Assembly (NCBI GenBank): GCA_036365145.1
Contig: JAEOAD010001561.1
Location: 124,001 to 188,000 of the forward strand
Source: Orientallactaga sibirica
Lineage: Eukaryota; Chordata; Mammalia; Rodentia; Dipodidae
DNA: 64,000 bases
Reading direction: 5' to 3'
The translations under genes and the position numbers were made by a program. Positions 48,830-60,700 of this stretch are shown here, in pieces; positions within the stretch are counted from its first letter, which is position 1; each line of letters starts with the position of its first letter. The notes under the pieces are model-generated. The model did no database searches, was not told the DNA's origin, and saw nothing but the letters and a program-made list of their open reading frames with translations.

Positions 48830-51230
48830 GAAATGAGGTCAATCGACTAAGTTGTGCATCTTCTTCGATTACATTTACAAGCAAAGTTTGAACTTGTAGC
48901 ACTCAACCGTCTTTGTAGGAAAGCAACTGAATTCTAGAACCGAATGAGCTTTTTCACACAGTACAATGTTCGGCAATGAAGATGATTGTTTTCTCAACAA
49001 ACTAATTTATCCGTGAGGCAAATCTACTAACTTGGACATATTTTAGATTACATTAACAAGGAAAGTTTGAACTTGCTAAACTCAACCATCTTTGTAGAAA
49101 TTAAACTGATCCCTAGAAGCTTAATTAACTTATTTTCCACAGTACAGTGTTTGGTACTGAAGATGTTTCTTTTCTGAAGGAACTCGTTAGAAATGAGGCG
49201 AATCCACTAACTTGCACATCTTGTTAGATTACACAAACTAGGAAATTTTGAACTTGCTGCACTCAAGCTTCTTCAGTAGGAAAGCAAGTGATTCCTAGAA
49301 CGGAACTAGCTTATTTCACATAGTACAGTGTTCGTAATGAAGATGTTTGTTTTCTAAACTAACTACTTTAGAAATGAGACCAACCTACTAAGTTGTGCAT
49401 CTTTTCAGATTACATTAAGAAGGAAAGTTTGAAATTGCTGCACTCAACCTTCTTTGTAGGAAAGCAACTGATTCCTAGAAGCGAATGAGCTTATTTCACA
49501 CAGTACAATGTTCGGCAATAAAGATGTTTGTTTTCTCAATAAAGTACTTTACAAATGAGGCGAATCTTCTAACTTGGCCATCTTTTTAGATTACATTAAC
49601 AAGGAATGTTTGAACTTGCTGCACTCAACCTTCTTCGTAGAAATTAAAATGATTCCTAGAAGCGAATTAACTTATTTCACACTGTACAGTGTTCGGTACT
49701 GAAGATGTTTCTTTTCTAAAGAAACTACTTTAGAAATGAGGCCAATCTACTAAGTTGTGCATCTTTTTAGATTACATTAACAAGGAAAGTTTGAACTTGC
49801 TGCACTCAACCTTCTTTGTAGGAAAGCAAGTGATTCCTAGAACGGAACTAACTCATTTCACACAGTACAGTGTTCGTTAATGAAGATGTTTGTTTTCTCA
49901 ACAAACTATTTTACAAATGAGGTGACTCTGCTAACGTGGCCATCTTTTTAGATTACATTAACAAAGAAAGTTTGAACTTGCTGCACTCAACCATATTCGT
50001 AGAAAGGAAACTGATTCCTAGAAAAATATTAACTTATTTCACACAGTACAGTGTTCAGTACTGAAGATATTTGTTTTCTAAAGAAACCACTTTAGAAACT
50101 ACGCGAATCCACTAACTGGTACATCTTGTTAGATTACACAAAAAGGAAAGTTTGTACTTGCTGCACTCAACCTTCTTCGTACGAAAGCAAGTGATTCCTA
50201 GAACCGAACTAGCTCATTTCACATAGTATAGTGTTCGGTAATGAAGATGTTTGTTTTGTAAACAAACTACTTTAGAAATGAGGCCAATCTTCTAAGTTGT
50301 GCAACTTTTCAGATTACATTAGCAAGGAAAGTTTGAACTTGCTGCAATCAACCTTCTTTGTAGGAAAGCAACTGATTCCTAGAACCGAATGGGCTTATTT
50401 CACACAGTACAATCTTTGGCAATGAAGATGTTTGTTTTCTCAACAAACTACTTTACAAATGAGGCGAATCTACTAATTTGGACATCTTTATAGATTACAT
50501 CAACAAGGAAAGTTTGAACTTGCTGCACTCAACCATCTTCGTAGAAATTAAACTGATTCCTAGAACCGAATTACCTTATTTCACACAGTACAGTGTTCGG
50601 TACTGATGATGTTTCTTTTCTAAAGAAACTACTTTAGAAATGAGGCGAATGCACTAACTTGTACACCTTGTTAGATTACACAAACTAGGACAGTTTGAAC
50701 TTGCTGCACTCAACATTCTTCGTAGAAATTAAACTGATTCCTAGATGCGAATTAACTTATTTCACACAGTACAGTGTTCGAACTGAAGATATTTCTTTTC
50801 TAAAGAAACTACTTTAGAAATGAGGCCAATCTACTACGTTGTGCATCTTTTTAGATTACATTAACAAGGAAAGTTTGAACTGGCTGCACTCAACCTTCTT
50901 TGTCGGAAAGCAACTGAATTCTAGAACCATATTAGCCTTTTTCACACAGTACAATGTTCAGCAATGAAGATGTTTGTTTTCTCAACAAACTACTTTACCA
51001 TTGAGGAAATCTACTAACTTGGACATCTTTTAGAGGACATTAACAAGGAAAGTTTGAACTTGCTAAACTGGACCATCTTCAGAGAAAGTAAACTGATTCC
51101 TAGAACCGAATTAGCTCATTTCACACAGTTCAAAGTTTGGCAATTTAGGTTTTCTTTTCTAAAGAAACTACTTTAGAAATGAGGCGAATCTACTAACTTG
51201 GATATCTTTTTAGATTACCTTAACAAGGAA
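48830..51230. repeat. Displaced copy of the 17-mer higher-order unit
   Basis: This matches about 18.98-21.2 kb (and 22.05-24.2 kb), some 30 kb away. Shared markers are CCATATTCGTAGAAAGG with CTAGAAAAATATTAAC (about 50000 and 20150), GAGACCAA (49376 and 19525), and CACAGTTCAAAGTTTGGC (51123 and 21092). One extra monomer near 50.6-50.8 kb accounts for the change in offset from 29.84 to 30.03 kb. Confidence 0.75.
50249..50267. other. Example of the alternative dyad GTTTGTTT/AAACAAAC
   Basis: Perfect 8-bp arms surround TGT. This is the same position in the monomer as GTTTCTTT/AAAGAAAC in other classes, with both arms changed (C to G on the left, G to C on the right). Further examples are near 40310, 42300, 44470 and 51345. 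Confidence 0.7.
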
Positions 51231-51329
51231 AGTTTGAACTGGCTGCACTCAACCTTCTTTGTAGGAAAGCAACTGAATTCTAGAACTAAATTAGCTTTTC
51301 TCACACAGTACAATGTTCGACAATGAAGA

Positions 51330-54300
51330 TGTTTGTTTTGTAAACAAACTACTTTAGAAATGAGGCCAATCTAATAAGTTGTGCATCTTTTTAGATTACA
51401 TTAACAAGGAAAGTTTGAACTTGCTGCACTCAACCTTCTTTGTAGGAAAGCAACTGATTACTAGAACCGATATAGCTTATTTCACACATTACAATGTTCG
51501 GCAATGAAGATGTTTGTTTTCTCAACAAAGTACCTTACAAATGAGGTGAATGTGCTAACTTGGCCATCTTTTTAGATTACGTTAACAAGGAAAGTTTGAA
51601 CTTGCTGCACTCAACCATCTTCATAGAAATTAAACTGATTCCTAGAACCGAATTCACTTATTTCACACAGTACAGTGTTCAGTACTGAAGATGTTTCTTT
51701 TCTAAAGAAACTACTTTAGAAATGAGGCGAATCCACTAACTTGTACATCTTGTTAGATTACACAAACTAGGAAAGTTTGAACTTGCTGCACTCAACCTTC
51801 TTTGTAGGAAAGCAAGTGATTCCTAGAACCGAATGAGCTTATTTCACATAGCACAGTGTTCGGTAATGAAGATGTTTGTTTTGTAAACAAACTACTTTAG
51901 AAATGAGGCCAATCTAATAAGTTGTGCATCTTTTCAGATTACATTAACAAGGAAAGTTTGAACTTGCTGCACTCAACCTTCTTTGAAGGAAAGCACCTGA
52001 TTAGTAGAACCGAATGAGCTTATTTCACACAGTACAATGTTTGGCAATGAAGATGTTTGTTTTCTCAACAAAGTACCTTACAAATGAGGTGAATGTGCTA
52101 ACTTGGCCATCTTTTTAGATTACATTAACAAGGAAAGTTTGAACTTGCTGAAATCAACTATCTTCGTAGAAATTAAACTGATTCCTAGAAGCGAATTCAC
52201 TTATTTCACACAGTACAGTGTTCAGTACTGAAGATGTTTCTTTTCTAAAGAAACTACTTTAGAAATGAGGCGAATCGACTAACTTGTACATCTTGTTAGA
52301 TTACAAAAAATAGGAAAGTTTGAACTTGCTGCACTCACCCTTCTTTGTAGGAAAGCAAGTGATTCCTAGAACCGAATGAGCTTATTTCACATAGCACAGT
52401 GTTCGGTAATGAAGATGTTTGTTTTGTAAACAAACTACTTTAGAAATGAGGCCAATCTAATAAGTTGTGCATCTTTTCAGCTTACATTAACAAGGAAAGT
52501 TTGAACTTGCTGCACTCAACCTTCTTTGAAGGAAAGCAACTGATTACTAGAACCGAATAAGCTTATTTCACACAGTACAATGTTTGGCAATGAAGATGTT
52601 TGTTTTCTCAACAAAGTACCTTACAAATGAGGTGAATCTGCTAACTTGGCCATCTTTTTAGATTACATTAACAAGGAAACTTTGAACTTGCTGCACTCAA
52701 CCATCTTCAGAGAAAGAAACAGATTCCTAGAATCGAATTAACTTATTTCACACAGTACAGGGTTCAGTACTGAAGATGTTTGTTTTCTAAAGAAACCACT
52801 TTAGAAATGACACGAAACCACTAACTTGTACATCTTGTTAGATTACACAAAGGAGGAAAGTTTGAACTTGCTGCAGTCATCCTTCTTCGTAGGAAAGCAA
52901 CTGATTTCTAGAACCGAACTAGCTCATTTTCACATAGTACAGTGTTCCAGAATGAAGATGTTTGTTTTCTCAACAAACTACTTTACCAATGAGGCAAATC
53001 TACTAACTTGGACATCTTTTTAGATCACATTAACAAGGACAGTTTGAACTTGCTGCACTCAACCATCTTCGTAGATATTAAACTGATTCCTAGAAACGAA
53101 TTACCTTATTTCACACAGTACAGTGTTTGGTACTGAAGATGTTTCTTTCTGAAGAAACTACTTTAGAAATGAGGCGAATCCACTAACTTGTACATCTTCT
53201 TATATTACACAAACTGGGAAAGTTTGAACTTGCTGCACTCAACCTTCTTCATAGAAATTAAAATGATTCCGAGAAACAAATTAACTTATTTCACACAGTA
53301 CAGTGTTCGGTACTGAAGATGTTTCCTTTCTAAAGAAACTACTTTAGAAATGAGGCCAATCTACTACGTTGTGCATCTTTTAGATTACATTAACAATGAA
53401 AGTTTTAACTGGCTGCACTCAACCTTCTTTGTAGGAAAGCAACTAAATTCTAGAACTAAATTAGCTTTTTTCACACAGTACAATGTTCGGCAATGAAGAT
53501 GTTTGTTTTCTCAACAAACTACTTTACCAATGAGGCAAATCTACTAACTTGGATATCTTTTTATAGCACATTAACAAGGAAAGTTTGAACTTGCTAAACT
53601 CAACCATCTTCGTAGAGAAAGTACACTGATTCCTAGAACCGAATTAGTTCATTTCACACAGTACAAAGTTTGGCAATTTAGGTTTGTTTTCTAAAGAAAC
53701 TACTTTAGAAATGAGGCGAATCTACAAACTTGGACATCTTTTTAGATAACATTAATAAGGAAAGTTTGAACTTGCTAAATTCTACCCTCTTCGTAGAAAG
53801 GAAACTGATTCCTAGCAACGAATTAACTTATTTCACACAGTACAGTGTTGGTACTGAAGATGTTTGTTTTCTAAAGAAACTCATTTAGAAATGATGCGAA
53901 TCCACTAACTTGTACATCTTGTTAGATTACACAAATAGGAAAGTTTGAACTTGCTGCACTCAACCATCTTCGTAGAAATTAAACTGATTCCTAGAAGCGA
54001 ATTAACTCATTTCACACAGTACAGTCTTCGGTACTGAAGATGTTTCTTTTCTAAAGAAACTACTTTAGAAATGAGGCCAATATACTAAGTCGTGCATCTT
54101 TTTAGATTACATTAACAAGCAAAGTTTGAACTTTTTCCCACAACCTTCTTTGTAGGAAAGCAACTGATTAATAGAACCGAATGAGCTTATTTCACTCAGT
54201 ACAATGTTCGCAATGAAGATGTTTGTTTTCTCAACAAAGTACCTTACAAATGGGGTGAATCTGCTAACTGGGCCATCTTTTTAGATTACATTACCAAGGA

Positions 54301-54970
54301 AAGTTTGAACTTGCTGCACTCAAGCATCTTCGTAGAAAGGAAACTGATTCCCAGAACCGAATTAACTTATTTCACACAGTACAGTGTTCAGTACTGAAGA
54401 TGTTTGTTTTCTAAAAAGCCACTTTAGAATCGACGTGAAACCACTAACTTGTACATCTTGTTAGATTACACAAAATAGGAAAGTTTGAACTTGCTGCACT
54501 CAACCTTCTTCGTAGGAAAGCAAGTGATTCCTAGAACCGAAATAGCTCATTTCACACAGTGCAGTGTTGGTACTGAAGATGTTTCTTTTCTAAAGAAACT
54601 ACTTTGGAAATGAAGCCAATCTCCTACGTTGTGCATCTTTTTAGATTACATTAACAAGGAAAGTTTAAACTGGCTGCACTCAACCTTGTTTGTAGGAAAG
54701 CAACTGAATTCTAGAACTAAATTAGCTTTCTTCACACAGTACAATGTTCGGCAATGAAGATGTTTGTTTTCTGAACAAACTACTTTACCAATGAGGAAAA
54801 TCTACTAACTTGGACATCTTTTTAGATTACATTAAGAAGGAAAGTTTGAACTTGCTAAACTCAACCATCTACGTGAGAAAGTAAACTGATTCCTAGAACC
54901 GAATTAGCTCATTTCACACAGTACAAAGTTTGAAATTTAGGTTTGTTTTCTAAAGAAACTACTTTAGAAA
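51330..54970. repeat. Duplicated satellite block I, right copy
   Basis: This is the partner of 35600-38700, with an additional trimer: the GATTACTAGAACCG-type monomer occurs at about 51450, 51990 (as GATTAGTAG) and 52535, against 35730 and 36275 on the left. The left partner lies immediately downstream of the ERV; the region just upstream of this copy has no ERV. Confidence 0.8.
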
Positions 54971-55342
54971 TGAGGCGAATCTACTAACTTGGACATCTTT
55001 TTAGAGCACATTAACTAGGAAAGTTTGAACTTGCTGCACTCAACCTTCTTCAGAGGGAAAGCAACTGATTCCTAGAACCGAATGAGCTTATTTCACACAG
55101 TACAATGTTTGGCAATAAAGATGTTAATTTTCTCAACAAATTACTTTACAAATGAGGCGAATCTACTAACTTGGCCATCTTTTTAGATTACATTAAGAAG
55201 GAAAGTTCGAACTTGCCACACTCAACCCTCTTCGTAGAAATTAACCTGATTCCTAGAAGCTTAATTCACTTATTTTAAACAGTACAGTGTTCGAACTGAA
55301 GATGTTTCTTTTCTAAAGAAACTACTTTAGAAATGAGGCCAA

Positions 55343-58300
55343 TCTACTAAGTTGTGCAACTTTTCAGATTACATTAACAAGGAAAGTTTGAACTTGCTGC
55401 ACTCAACCTTCTTTGTAGGAAAGCAACTGATTCCTAGAACCGAATGAGCTTATTTCACACAGTACAATGTTTGGCAATGAAGATGTTTGTTTTTCTCAAC
55501 AAACTACGTTACAATTGAGGTGAATCTACTAACTTGGCCATCTTTTTAGATTACATTAACAATGAAAGTTTGAACTTGCTACACTCAACCTTCTTCGTAG
55601 AAATTAAACTGATTCCTAGAAGTGAATTAACTTAATTAACACAGTACAGTTTTTAAGTACTGATGATGTTTCTTTTCTAAAGAAACTACTTTAGAAATGT
55701 GGCCAATCTGCTGGTGTGTGCATCTTTGTAGATTACATTAACAAGGAAAGTTTGAACTTGCTGCAATCAACCATCTTCATAGAAATTAAACTGATTCCTA
55801 GAACCGAATTAACTTATTTCACACAGTACGGTGTTCGGGTACTGAAGATGTTTGTTTTCTAAAGAAACTAATTTATAAACGACGTGAATCCACTAACTTT
55901 AAATCTTATTAGATTACACAAACGAGGAAAGTTTGAACTAGCTGCACTCAACCTTCTTCGTGGAAAGCAAGTGATTCCTAGAATGGAACTAGCTCATTTC
56001 ACATAGTATAGTGTTCGGTAATGAAGATGTTTGTTTTGTAAACAAACTACTTTAGAAATGAGTCCAATCTACTAAGTTGTGCAACATTTCAGATTACATT
56101 AACAAGCAAAGTTTGAACTTGCTGCACTCAACCTTCTTTGAAGGAAAGCAACTGATTCCTAGAACCGAAATAGCTTATTTCACACAGTACAATGTTTGGC
56201 AATGAAGATGTTTGTTTTCTCAACAAACTACTTTACAAATGAGGTGAATCTACTAACTTGGCCATCTTTTTAGATTACATTAACAAGGAAAGTTTGAACT
56301 TGCTGCACTCAACCATCTTCGTAGAAATTAAACTGATTCCTAGACGCGAATTCACTTATTTCACATAGTACAGTGTTCGGTACTGAAGATGTTTCTTTTC
56401 TAAAGAAACTACTTAGAAATGAGGCGAATCCACTAACTTGTACATCTTTTTAGATTACACAAACTAGGAAAGTTTGAACTTGCTGCACTCAACCTTCTTC
56501 GTAGGAAAGCAAGTGATTCCTAGAACGGAACTAGCTTATTTCACATAGTACAGTGTTCAGTAAGGAAGATGTTTGTTTTCTAAACAAACTACTTTAGAAA
56601 TGAAGCAATTCCACTACCTTGTACATCTTGATAGATTACACAAACTAGGAAAGTTTGAACTTGCTGCATTCAACCTTCTTTGTAGGAAAGCGACTGATTC
56701 TTAGAACCGAATGAGCTTATTTCACACAGTACAATGTTTGGCAATGAAGATGTTTGTTTTCTCAACAAAGTACTTTACAAATGAGGCGAATCTTCTCACT
56801 TGGCCATCTCTTTAGATTACATTAACAAGGAAAGTTTGAACTTGCTGCACTCAACCTTCTTCGTATAAATTAAACTGATTCCTAGAAGCTTAATTAACTT
56901 ATTTAACACAGTACAGTGTTCGGTACTGATGATGTTTCTTTTCTAAAGAAACTACTTTAGAAATGAGGCCAATCTACTACGTTGTGCATCTTTGTAGATT
57001 ACATTAACAAGGAAAGTTTGAACTGACTGCACTCAACCTTCTTTGTAGGAAAGCAACTGAATTGTAGAACTAAGTTAGCTTTTTCACACAGTACAATGTT
57101 CAGCAATGAAGATGTTTGTTTTCTCAACAAACTACTTTACCAATGAAGCAAATCTACTAACTTGGACATCTTTTTAGAGCACATTAACAAGGAAAGTTTG
57201 AACTTGCTAAACTCAACCATCTTCGTAGAAATTAAACTGATTCCTAGGACCGAATTAGCTCATTTCAGACAGTACAAAAGTTTGGCAATTTAGGTTTGTT
57301 TTCTAAAGAAACTACTTTAGAAATGAGGCGAATCTACTAACTTGGACATCTTTTAGATTACATTAACAAGGAAAGTTTGAACTTGCTAAACTCAACCATC
57401 TCTTCGTAGAAAGGAAACTGATCCCTAGAACCGAATTAACTTATTTCACACAGTCCAGTGTTCAGTACTGAACATGTCTCTTTTCTAAAGAAACTACTTT
57501 AGAAATGAGGCGAATCCACTAACTTCTACATCTTGTTAGATTACACAAACTAGGAAAGTTTGAACTTGCTGCACTCAACCATCTTCGTAGAAATTAAACT
57601 GATTCCTAAATTAATAAACTCATTTCACAGTACAGTGTTCGGTACTGAAGATGTTTCCTTTCTAAACAAACTACTTTAGAAATGAGGCCAATCTACTAAG
57701 TTGTGCATCTTTTTAGATTACATTAACAAGGTAAGTGTGAACTGGCTGCCCTCAACCTTCCTTGTAGGAAAGCAACTGATTCTTAGAACCGAATGAGCTT
57801 ATTTCACTCAGTACAATGTTCGGCAATGAAGATGTTTGTTTCCTCAACAAAGTACTTTACAAATGAGGCGAATCTTCTAACTTGGCCATCTTTTTAGATT
57901 ACATTCACAAGGAAAGTTTGAACGTCCTGCACTCAACCTTCTTCGTAGAAATTAAACTGATTCCTAGAAGCGAATTAACTTATTTCACACAGTACATTGT
58001 TCGGTACTGAAGATGATTCTTTTCTAAAGAAACAACTTTAGAAATGAGGCCAATCTACTAAGTTTTGCATCTATTTAGATTACATTAACAAGGAAAGTTT
58101 GAACTCTCTACACTCAACCATCTTTGTAGGAAAGCAAGTGATTCCTAGAACCAGAATGAGCTTATTTCACACAGTACAATGTTGGCTATAAAGATGTTAA
58201 TTTTCTCAACAACTACTTTACAAATGAGGTGACTCTAGTAACTTGGCCATCTTTTTAGATTACATTAACAAGGAAAGTTTGAACTTGGTGCACTCAACCA

Positions 58301-58970
58301 TCTTCGTAGAAAGGAAACTGATTCCTACAAATCAATTAACTTATTTCACCCAGTACAGTGTTCAGTACTGAAGATGTTTGTTTTATAAGGAAACCACTTT
58401 AGAAACGACGCAATCCACTAACTTTTAAATATTATTAGATTACACAAACGAGGAAAGTTTGAACTAGCTGCACTCAACCTTCTTCGTAGGAAAGCAAGTG
58501 ATTCCTAGAACCGAACTAGCTCATTTCACATAGTATAGTGTACGGTAATGAAGATGTTTGTTTTGTAAACAAACTACTTTAGAAAAATGAGTCCAATCTA
58601 CTAAGTTGTGCAACTTTTCAGATTACATTAACAAGCAAAGTTTGAACTTGCTGCACTCAACCTTCTTTGTAGGAAAGCAACTGATTCCTAGAACCGAAAT
58701 AGCTTATTTCACACAGTACAATGTTTGGCAATGAAGATGTTTGTTTTCTCAACAAACTACTTTACAAATGAGCGAATCTACTAACTTGGCCATCTTTTTA
58801 GATTACATTAACAAGGAAAGTTTGAACTTGCTGCACTCAACCTTCTTTGTAGGAAAGCAACTTATTCCTAGAACCGAATGAGCTTATTTCACACAGTAAA
58901 ATGTTCGGCAGTAAAGATGTTAATTTTCTGAACAAACTACCTTACCAATGAGGTGAATCTGCTAACTTGT
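55343..58970. repeat. Duplicated satellite block II, right copy
   Basis: This is the partner of 43600-47410. The right edge is sharp: after CTACCTTACCAATGAGG the left copy continues GGCCATC...ATTGACGAGG while this copy switches to TACATC...CACAAACTAGG. The lost continuation reappears about 1.8 kb downstream, at 60770-60960. Confidence 0.82.
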
Positions 58971-58974
58971 ACAT

Positions 58975-60700
58975 CTTTTTATATTACACAAACTAGGAAA
59001 GTTTGAACTTGCTGCACTCAACCATCTTTGTAGGAAAGCAAGTGATTCCTAGAACCGATTTAACTTATTTCACACAGTACAATGTTCAGCAATGAAGATG
59101 TTTGTTTTTAAAGAAACTACTTTAGAAATGAGGCGAATCTACTAACTTGTACATCTTGTTAGATTACACAAACTAGGAAAGTTTGAACTTGCTGCACTCA
59201 ACCTTCTTTGTAGGAAAGCAAGTGATTCCCTAGAACCGAATTAGCTTATTTCACACAGTACAGTGTTCGGTAATGAAGATGTTGTTTTCTCAAGAAACTA
59301 CTTTAGAAATGAGGCCAATCTACTAAGTTGTGCATCTTGTTAGATTACACAAACTAGGAAAGTTTGAACTTGCTGCACTCAACCTTCTTTGTGGGAAAGC
59401 AAGTGATTCCTAGAACCGAATTAGCCTATTTCACACAGTACAATGTTTGGCAATGAAGATGTTTGTTTTCTCAACAAACTACTTTAGAAATGAGGCGAAT
59501 CTACTAACTTGTACATCTTTTTAGATTACATTAACAAGGAAAGTTTGAACTTGCTGCACTCAACCTTCTTTGTAGGAAAGCAAGTGATTCCTAGAACCGA
59601 ATGAGCTTATTTCACACAGTACAATGTTGGCAATGAAGATGTTTGTTTTTCAACAAAGTACTTTACAAATGAGGCGAATCTTCTAACTTGGCCATCTTTT
59701 TAGATTACATTAACAAGGAAAGTTTGAACTTGCTGCAATCAACCTTCTTCATAGAAATTAAACTGATTCCTAGAAGCAAATTAACTTATTTCACACAGTA
59801 CAGTGTTGGTACTGAAGATGTTTCTTTTTCTAAAGAAACTACTTTAGAAATGAGGCGAATGTACTAACTTGTATATCTTGTTAGATTACACAAACTAGGA
59901 AAGTTTGAACTTGCTGAACTCAACCATCTTTGTAGGAAAGCAATTGATTCCTAGAAACGGAACTAGCTTATTTCACACAGTACAGTGTTTGGAATGAAGA
60001 TGTTTGTTTTCTAAACAAACTACTTTAGAAATGAGGCCAATCTACTAAGTTGTGCATCTTTTCAGATTACATTAACAAGGAAAGTTTGAACTTGCTGCAC
60101 TCAACCTTCTTTGTAGGAAAGCAACTGATTCCTAGAACCGAATTAGCTTATTTCACACAGTACAATGTTCAGTAATGAAGATGTTTGTTTTCTCAACAAA
60201 GTACTTTACAAATGAGGCGATTCTACTAACTTGTACATCTCTTTAGATTACATTAACAAGGAAAGTTTGAACTTGCTGCACTCAACCTTCTTTGTAGGAA
60301 AGCAAGTGATTCCTAGAACCGAATTAGCTTATTTCACACAGTACAAGTGTTGGTAATGAAGATGTTTGTTTTCTAAAGAAACTACTTTAGAAATGAGGCG
60401 AATCTACTAACTTGTATATCTTGTTAGATTACACAAACTAGGAAAGTTTGAACTTGCTGCACTCAACCTTCTTTGTAGGAAAGCAAGTGATTCCTAGAAC
60501 CGAATTAGCTCATTTCACACAGTACAGTGTTGATAATGAAGATGTTTGTTTTCTCAACAAACTACTTTACAAATGAGGCGAATCTACTAACTTGGCCATC
60601 TTTTTAGATTACATTAACAAGGAAAGTTTGAACTTGCTGCACTCAACCTTCTTTGTAGGAAAGCAAATTATTCCTAGAACCGAATTAGCTTATTTCACAC
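58975..60700. repeat. Ten-monomer insertion of uniform satellite
   Basis: The marker CACAGTAAAATGTTCGGCAG occurs at about 58893 and again at 60703, 1810 bp (10 monomers) apart, and only after the second occurrence does the sequence continue as in block II. The intervening monomers are near-consensus and mostly of the GCAAGTGATTCCTAG type. Insertion, or duplication with conversion, of ten monomers explains the layout. Confidence 0.6.
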
